The position numbers and the translations under genes were made by a program. Source: EB88 sp965199135 (lineage in GTDB: Bacteria; Acidobacteriota; Terriglobia; Terriglobales; Acidobacteriaceae). Taken from it: DNA of 64,000 nt. The notes below the pieces were generated by a model. The model searched no databases, was not told the DNA's origin, and worked only from the letters and a program-made list of their open reading frames with translations. The stretch is from NCBI GenBank assembly GCA_965199135.1, contig OZ240685.1, positions 2,728,001-2,792,000 of the forward strand, given 5' to 3'. This document shows, piece after piece, positions 59,177-64,000 of this stretch. Every line of letters begins with the position of its first letter. Position 1 is the stretch's first letter.

Positions 59177-61756
59177 ATGACCGCACGTCTCTCGCAGGCT
59201 CGCTTTTTTCTTTTTGCAACGTCTCTGCTTCTTCCGTTTGCGGTATCTGCCCAGGCGCCGCATCCCGTGACTGCTGCTGACCAGGAGAAGATCGAGTCGC
59301 TGGTAAAGGGCATGACGCTTCAGCAAAAGATCGACTACATCGGCGGCACGGGCTTCGCGATCCGCGCGGTCCCTTCTTTAAATCTGCCGGCATTTGAGAT
59401 GTCCGATGGGCCGTACGGCACGCGCTCAAACGCAGGGTTTCCGTCAACAACCTATGCCGCCGGCGTAAGCCTCGCGGCCAGCTGGGATCGTGAGCTGGCA
59501 GCAAAGGTAGGTGGAGGCATCGGGCGCGATGCGCGTGCCCGTGGCGTGCACTACATGCTGGGGCCTGGCGTGAACATCTACCGCTCCCCCCGGAACGGAC
59601 GAAACTTCGAGTACTTTGGCGAAGACCCATTCCTCGCCTCGAACATAGCCGTCGGCTACATCACCGGAATGCAGGAGCAGGGCGTCAGCTCCACAATCAA
59701 GCATTACATTGGGAACAACTCCGAGTATCTGCGGCATGACTCTGACTCCGAGATCGAGCCGCGTGCGCTGCGCGAAATCTACCTGCCGAGCTTCGAAGCC
59801 GCCGTCAAGAAAGCCCACGTCGGCGCAATCATGGACTCCTACAACCTCATCGATGGCGTCCATGCTACGCAGAACAGCTTTCTCAATACCGAGATCGTGC
59901 GCAAGGAGTGGGGCTTCCCCGGCGTGATGATGTCGGATTGGGACGCGACCTATGACGCGGTCGGCGCGGCCAATGGTGGACTCGATCTCGAGATGCCGAC
60001 CGGCAAGTTCATGAACCAGAAGAACCTGATGCCGGCGATCCAGGCAGGCACGGTGACCGAGGCGACGATCAACGAAAAGATCCGTCACATCCTGACCACC
60101 GCGATGGCCTTCGGCTGGCTCGATCGCCCGCAGACGGACCCCTCGATCTCGTTTGTTGATGGAGCGAACCGCGAGGTCGCGCTTCGCTCAGCGCGAGAAG
60201 GCGCTGTGCTCCTCAAGAACGACGACCACCTGCTGCCGCTTGACCCATCGCAGGTCAAGACGCTCCTCGTCGTCGGGCCGGATGCGTACCCGGCCGTGCC
60301 GGTCGGCGGCGGCAGCGCAGGGGTAGCACCCTTCCATGCCGTGAGCACGCTTGAGGGCATCACCAACGCCTTTGGCGCACAGGTCAACGTGCTGTACGAC
60401 CGCGGCCTGCCGACGATGTCTGATCTTGCGATCCAGACGAACTTCACGACCGAGGCCACGGGCGGCAAGCCAGGGCTGATGCTCGAGAACTTCGACAGCA
60501 GCGACCCCACCGGAACAGCAACCAAGACGAGCACACTGGGGCATATCAACCTGCCCGGTGTGAGTTGGACAGACTTTCTCGGCGACCCGTCGGCGCTCAT
60601 GATGTTGTTCACTGCAGAGCCGAAACATACCTCGCGACGCTTCACCGGGTACTACAACGCGCCGACATCGGGCAAGTATGTGATCGCGCTCGAGGGTCCC
60701 GGGGAAGGCTCGGGCAATCGCGTCTTTCTCGATGGCAAGATGATCATCGACGACTGGAATCTCGTGCGTGCGTTTCAGCCGACGCTCACAATGGATCTGA
60801 AGGCCGGGGCGCACAAGATCGTTGTGGAGGACAAGCAGAGTGGGCCTCTGGGTGGTCGCCTCCGCTTCGGCATCATGGAGGCGAGCAAGATCGTCGATCC
60901 ACGTGCAGTCGCGATGGCGTCCAAGGCGGATGCAGTGATCGTCTCCGCCGGCTACCAGTCTGAGAGCGAGAGCGAGGGTGGCGATCGCACCTTCGGCCTG
61001 CCCTTCGGGCAGGACCAGCTGATCGATGCCGTCGCGGGCGTGAACAAGAAGGTCATTGTCGATGTCACCTCCGGCGGCAATGTCGACTCGGAAGCATGGA
61101 TCGGTCGCGTCCCGGTGCTACTCGAAAGCTGGTACGCCGGCGAGCAGGGCGGCACGGCTTTTGCCGAGATCGTCACCGGCAAGGTCAACCCCTCGGGACA
61201 CTTGCCCGCGACCTTTGAGCGGCGCGCCGAAGATAACCCGACCTTTCACAACTACTACCCCGAAGGCGACACGAAGAAGGTCGTCTACAAGGAGGGCATC
61301 TTTGTCGGCTATCGCGGCTACGAGCACACGCACGTGAAGCCGCTGTTCCCCTTCGGCTACGGGATTTCCTACACGACCTTTGCCTTCTCAAACCTGTCCA
61401 CAACGCCCGGCTCAGCAGGGCGGGATCCGCAGGTGACGGTCTCCTTCGACGTGAAGAACACGGGCGATCGTGCCGGTGCGGAGGTGGCGCAGGTCTACGT
61501 CTCGGACGACCACGCCAAAGTGGCGCGGCCCGCTCGCGAACTCAAGGGTTTCGAACGGGTCGAGCTCGCGCCGGGTGAGACAAAGCATGTCTCGGTCACG
61601 CTCGATGCACGATCCTTCGCATACTACGACGTTGCGAACAAGCACTGGACGATTGACCCGGGCAAGTTCGGCATCCATGTCGGAGACTCGGTCGAGTCGC
61701 TGCCGCTTGAGGCCTCGGTGAGCCTGTCGCGGGAGGCGGCGGAGAGCAGCTTCTGA
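59177..61756 (+). CDS. Secreted glycoside hydrolase family 3 beta-glucosidase with PA14-like insert
   Basis: An 859-residue exported enzyme. A signal peptide (FFLFATSLLLPFAVSAQA) is followed by the GH3 N-domain with the nucleophile Asp254 in GVMMSDWDATYD and KHYIGNNSEYLR. A PA14-like insert lies at about 420-570 (RRFTGYYNAPTSGKYVIALE, FLDGKMIIDDW). The C-terminal GH3 domain and a fibronectin III-like end follow. The insert suggests binding or trimming of oligosaccharides. The ATG at 59177 starts the signal; an upstream ATG at 59150 lacks merit. It is convergent with the Wzi-like gene. Confidence 0.92.
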   Translation: MTARLSQARFFLFATSLLLPFAVSAQAPHPVTAADQEKIESLVKGMTLQQKIDYIGGTGFAIRAVPSLNLPAFEMSDGPYGTRSNAGFPSTTYAAGVSLAASWDRELAAKVGGGIGRDARARGVHYMLGPGVNIYRSPRNGRNFEYFGEDPFLASNIAVGYITGMQEQGVSSTIKHYIGNNSEYLRHDSDSEIEPRALREIYLPSFEAAVKKAHVGAIMDSYNLIDGVHATQNSFLNTEIVRKEWGFPGVMMSDWDATYDAVGAANGGLDLEMPTGKFMNQKNLMPAIQAGTVTEATINEKIRHILTTAMAFGWLDRPQTDPSISFVDGANREVALRSAREGAVLLKNDDHLLPLDPSQVKTLLVVGPDAYPAVPVGGGSAGVAPFHAVSTLEGITNAFGAQVNVLYDRGLPTMSDLAIQTNFTTEATGGKPGLMLENFDSSDPTGTATKTSTLGHINLPGVSWTDFLGDPSALMMLFTAEPKHTSRRFTGYYNAPTSGKYVIALEGPGEGSGNRVFLDGKMIIDDWNLVRAFQPTLTMDLKAGAHKIVVEDKQSGPLGGRLRFGIMEASKIVDPRAVAMASKADAVIVSAGYQSESESEGGDRTFGLPFGQDQLIDAVAGVNKKVIVDVTSGGNVDSEAWIGRVPVLLESWYAGEQGGTAFAEIVTGKVNPSGHLPATFERRAEDNPTFHNYYPEGDTKKVVYKEGIFVGYRGYEHTHVKPLFPFGYGISYTTFAFSNLSTTPGSAGRDPQVTVSFDVKNTGDRAGAEVAQVYVSDDHAKVARPARELKGFERVELAPGETKHVSVTLDARSFAYYDVANKHWTIDPGKFGIHVGDSVESLPLEASVSLSREAAESSF

Positions 61757-61772
61757 CCCGCGCTGGCAGAAC

Positions 61773-61805
61773 AAAGGCCCACCTCCCAGCCGAGCGTGGG
61801 CCTTT
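61773..61805. terminator. Bidirectional terminator between the GH3 and Wzi genes
   Basis: A perfect 10-bp stem (AAAGGCCCAC 61773-61782 with GTGGGCCTTT 61796-61805) with a 13-nt loop, flanked by A and T residues on either side. Confidence 0.75.
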
Positions 61806-61825
61806 GCCTGGAGAGCGATCTGTAA

Positions 61826-63670
61826 CTAGAACTGCTTCTCTTTGTGAGGGAACCAGGTGATGCCACCCCAGATGCTTACGTCCGAGTGAAGGCCCGGCTT
61901 GTAGATCGGCGCCTTCCAGGCCTCGTACTGGCCAGCCAGCCGGAACTGCACATCGGGATCGACGCGTTTGACGTAGTTCAGGCCAAAAGCATTCTGTGTA
62001 GTTCCGCCGGGAGTGAAGCCGTTATTCGGCTGAACGGAATCCGGGATGAAGTTCTTGTCCGCCTTGACGTTGCGATACGAGACCTGTAACTGCTCCTGTG
62101 GCGTGAAGTGGTAGGTGATCCACGCCTGCGCTCCCTTGTCGTCGCGCCCGATCGGATCAGTGAACAGGAACCCTTTATTGGTTGTGCCTTGCTGCTGCAC
62201 GGCTTCGTAGAAATAGAACTGTCCAGGCCCGGAGACAGGGTGCCCGTAGCAGCGGTTGGTCACGCAGTCGGTAGATGCGGCTTCGAGGCGGAAGTCGAGC
62301 TTTGGCGCATGGGGAACGTGCGAGAGATAGATGCCGGGGCGGATGGCCGCGCGCCGCGGCGCCGACGCGGGGCTCACGTCATCATGCGAGAACGAGTCGG
62401 TGTACAGCGTGAGCCAGTTGCGCAGGTAAGGCAGACGGTAGGAGAAGTCAAACGCGCTGAAACGTGCGCCAGGATCTGTCGGCCCGAATTTCTTCACGTT
62501 GCTGACATTGTCGGCGCTGAAGAACGAGCGAAGAAAGCTCTTGAGCGTGATCGGTTCGTGCCCTTTGCCACCCCAGATCACGGTTCGTTCGAAGCCAAAC
62601 TCCAGATTCCTGGTCGGATGGATGCTGACTTTCTCGGCGTGGACCCATGGGTGGTTGGGCTGCGTGTGTCCGCCAAGTGTGCCCACAAAGAAGTCGTAGC
62701 GCATCGGGCCGATCACACGGCGCATCAGCGGAATGTAGAAGGGTTCCACGCGGTTGATCTGCAACTGGTAGATACTGTCTGCGTTGGTGCTCCAGGCGAA
62801 GGCACCGCCCTGTCCGGGTCCAAGCCAGTGCTCGATTTTGCCCAGAGAAATCTCGTGCTTCCAGAGGTGATAGGAGAGGTTCGCGTCGAGGATGCGAACG
62901 TTGACCCTGTCCGAGATCGGGCCCACCGGGTCAGTAGCCTGCAGCAAGAGGGGATTGTAGGCGATGTCGTCAATCGTCTGCGACAGATAGGTGCCCAGCG
63001 CAAGCGAGTATCCAGTCGCCGAGGGCGCCCGCTGAAGTTCGGCACGCAGCGCAAGCGTGAAGCGCCCGGCCTCCATGCGCCCGCTTGCGCCGGTGACGTT
63101 ATTCAGCCCTTGCTGGTAGGGGCGGCCATAGTCGTTGATGATCGTCTGGCCAAGATGGAAGCTGTCGTTGAGCGGGGTGCCACCGATCCCAAGAAAGCGC
63201 GTGTACACGGTGTCAAGCTCTGCATGCTTGCCGGTGAAGTACAGGTCGTTTTCTACTTCGCGCTCGACGGCCAGGTAGATCTCCTCTGCCTCTTCCGAAC
63301 CGGGTGAGTCATCGTCTGCGGAGGGCGCGTCGTCGCGGTCGAGCATGTGCAGCACGCTCAGTCGTGTCCATGGTCGCTGGCCGAGAAAGCCGGTGCCCAG
63401 GTAGCCGAGCGAATGCAGCCGGTCAAGCGCCGGATAGATCCAGCTGTCCATCGGGATGTACGTGGACCCCTGTCCATCACGGATCGTCCATGGACGCGCT
63501 ATCTGGAAGTTACGCGGCAGGCGGATATTGGGAAGCGTCTCGGCAGGCGGTTGCTGCGTGTCCTGTGAGGATGGGCGCGAGGATCCGTGGGTCGGCGGTC
63601 CGGTTTGAGAAAGGCCCGTTGTAGGGGGACCAACAGAGGCCAGCAGACAGATGCCTACGGCTAATTTCAC
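61826..63670 (-). CDS. Capsule assembly protein, Wzi family
   Basis: A 614-residue outer-membrane beta-barrel protein. A signal peptide is followed by a periplasmic Gln/Pro-rich part and a barrel region rich in alternating hydrophobic strands (WKHEISLGKIEHWLGPGQGG, FEFGFERTVIWGGKG-type segments). It ends in phenylalanine (HKEKQF), as outer-membrane proteins usually do. Wzi-family proteins help anchor capsular polysaccharide to the surface. No wza/wzc genes are in the window, so a capsule role is inferred from the family alone. It is convergent with the GH3 gene. Confidence 0.85.
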   Translation of the reverse strand: MKLAVGICLLASVGPPTTGLSQTGPPTHGSSRPSSQDTQQPPAETLPNIRLPRNFQIARPWTIRDGQGSTYIPMDSWIYPALDRLHSLGYLGTGFLGQRPWTRLSVLHMLDRDDAPSADDDSPGSEEAEEIYLAVEREVENDLYFTGKHAELDTVYTRFLGIGGTPLNDSFHLGQTIINDYGRPYQQGLNNVTGASGRMEAGRFTLALRAELQRAPSATGYSLALGTYLSQTIDDIAYNPLLLQATDPVGPISDRVNVRILDANLSYHLWKHEISLGKIEHWLGPGQGGAFAWSTNADSIYQLQINRVEPFYIPLMRRVIGPMRYDFFVGTLGGHTQPNHPWVHAEKVSIHPTRNLEFGFERTVIWGGKGHEPITLKSFLRSFFSADNVSNVKKFGPTDPGARFSAFDFSYRLPYLRNWLTLYTDSFSHDDVSPASAPRRAAIRPGIYLSHVPHAPKLDFRLEAASTDCVTNRCYGHPVSGPGQFYFYEAVQQQGTTNKGFLFTDPIGRDDKGAQAWITYHFTPQEQLQVSYRNVKADKNFIPDSVQPNNGFTPGGTTQNAFGLNYVKRVDPDVQFRLAGQYEAWKAPIYKPGLHSDVSIWGGITWFPHKEKQF

Positions 63671-63843
63671 GCTTACCTCGGCATAGCACAGGGAGTGGCG
63701 CGCCGTGCGCGATGCCTCTCTCTGCGCGACTCATCGAGAAGCGTAGTGGAAGACCCTCGCGAAGACAAGGGTGGCGACAGGGATTCCGTTGCAGCCCGCT
63801 TCAAAATGCGCCACGTCTTCTGTTCCCCGGGCTATCCTGCCGG

Positions 63844-64000
63844 TCAGTCGCCTGCTGCTTCGCGGAGAAGGTCTCGTTCCAGGTGGCGCTTCCATGCTTT
63901 GTCGAAGGCGCCACGCTTGCGCAGCATGGCCTCGATGCGGGTGAGGGCATCCGTCGGTGGGGTGGCATCGCCGCGCAGGGTGAACGGCAGGCACCTGATA
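63844..64000 (-). CDS. C-terminal end of an unidentified gene, cut by the window edge
   Basis: About 51 residues are visible, ending at the TGA whose complement starts at 63844. The segment is Arg/Lys-rich and helical (RIEAMLRKRGAFDKAWKRHL, then ERDLLREAAGD). Third codon positions are strongly GC-biased as in real genes here, which supports coding. I do not recognise the family. A frame in another phase ending at 63731 looks like a shadow. Confidence 0.5.
   Translation of the reverse strand, partial: IRCLPFTLRGDATPPTDALTRIEAMLRKRGAFDKAWKRHLERDLLREAAGD

Overview
This is a GC-rich bacterial chromosome window with dense, short-spaced operons and no rRNA, tRNA, CRISPR array, prophage or insertion sequence that I can recognise. 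The gene content best fits an acidobacterium (class Terriglobia). That is an inference from several things together: an eight-gene arginine operon ending in a short GNAT-type N-acetylglutamate synthase, tandem Tat-exported ferritin-like proteins, a Wzi-type capsule outer-membrane protein, a TPR-bearing Ser/Thr kinase, glycine-zipper secreted proteins and a bacilliredoxin. No single marker here proves the phylum.

Layout. 0-3.4 kb: murQ (cut by the left edge) with a serine hydrolase, then a glycine-zipper secreted protein and signal peptidase I. 3.4-11.3 kb: the arginine operon argR-argC-argB-argD-argF-argG-argH-argA on the minus strand, with a promoter overlapped by two ARG-box-like palindromes. 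11.6-18.1 kb: glutamate synthase large subunit gltB (no gltD nearby) and a long-chain acyl-CoA synthetase. 18.2-20.5 kb: a small HTH protein with a clear sigma70 promoter, a frameshifted DUF4440-like gene and a DUF3300 protein with a repetitive Asn/Gly tail. 20.6-28.3 kb: an M24 peptidase with accB-accC, a channel-like membrane protein, thiE and two APC permeases. 28.8-31.2 kb: two Tat-type ferritin-like proteins and a bacilliredoxin. 31.3-35.0 kb: murB and a molybdate operon (HTH/TOBE regulator-modA-modB-modC). 35.2-38.9 kb: thrC-thrB, a structured intergenic region with promoter-like boxes (possible ncRNA), trxA and lexA.

39.1-43.7 kb is a compact regulatory cluster: an OmpR-type response regulator, a sigma54 activator with no DNA-binding domain, a FliA/WhiG-type sigma factor and a stand-alone MshEN-like protein. 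No flagellar or pilus genes lie nearby. 43.7-45.5 kb carries a RES/Xre toxin-antitoxin pair and a tiny Cys-rich metallothionein-like gene. 45.7-51.3 kb holds an ABC-2 exporter with a DesK-like histidine kinase and a large Ser/Thr kinase with TPRs. 51.4-64 kb holds a NIPSNAP protein, a second glycine-zipper secreted protein, enolase, a DUF2059 protein, phosphoglycerate mutase, an HtrA protease, a GH3 glycosidase with a PA14-like insert, a Wzi-family protein and the 3' end of an unidentified gene.

Functional links. GltB makes glutamate, the substrate of the divergent arginine operon, and the ARG boxes sit between them. MurQ and the serine hydrolase suggest cell-wall recycling. The cluster most likely to hold undescribed biology is the 39-43.7 kb sigma/MshEN group. 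The structured region upstream of trxA comes second. All assignments come from reading the sequence; no database search was run.
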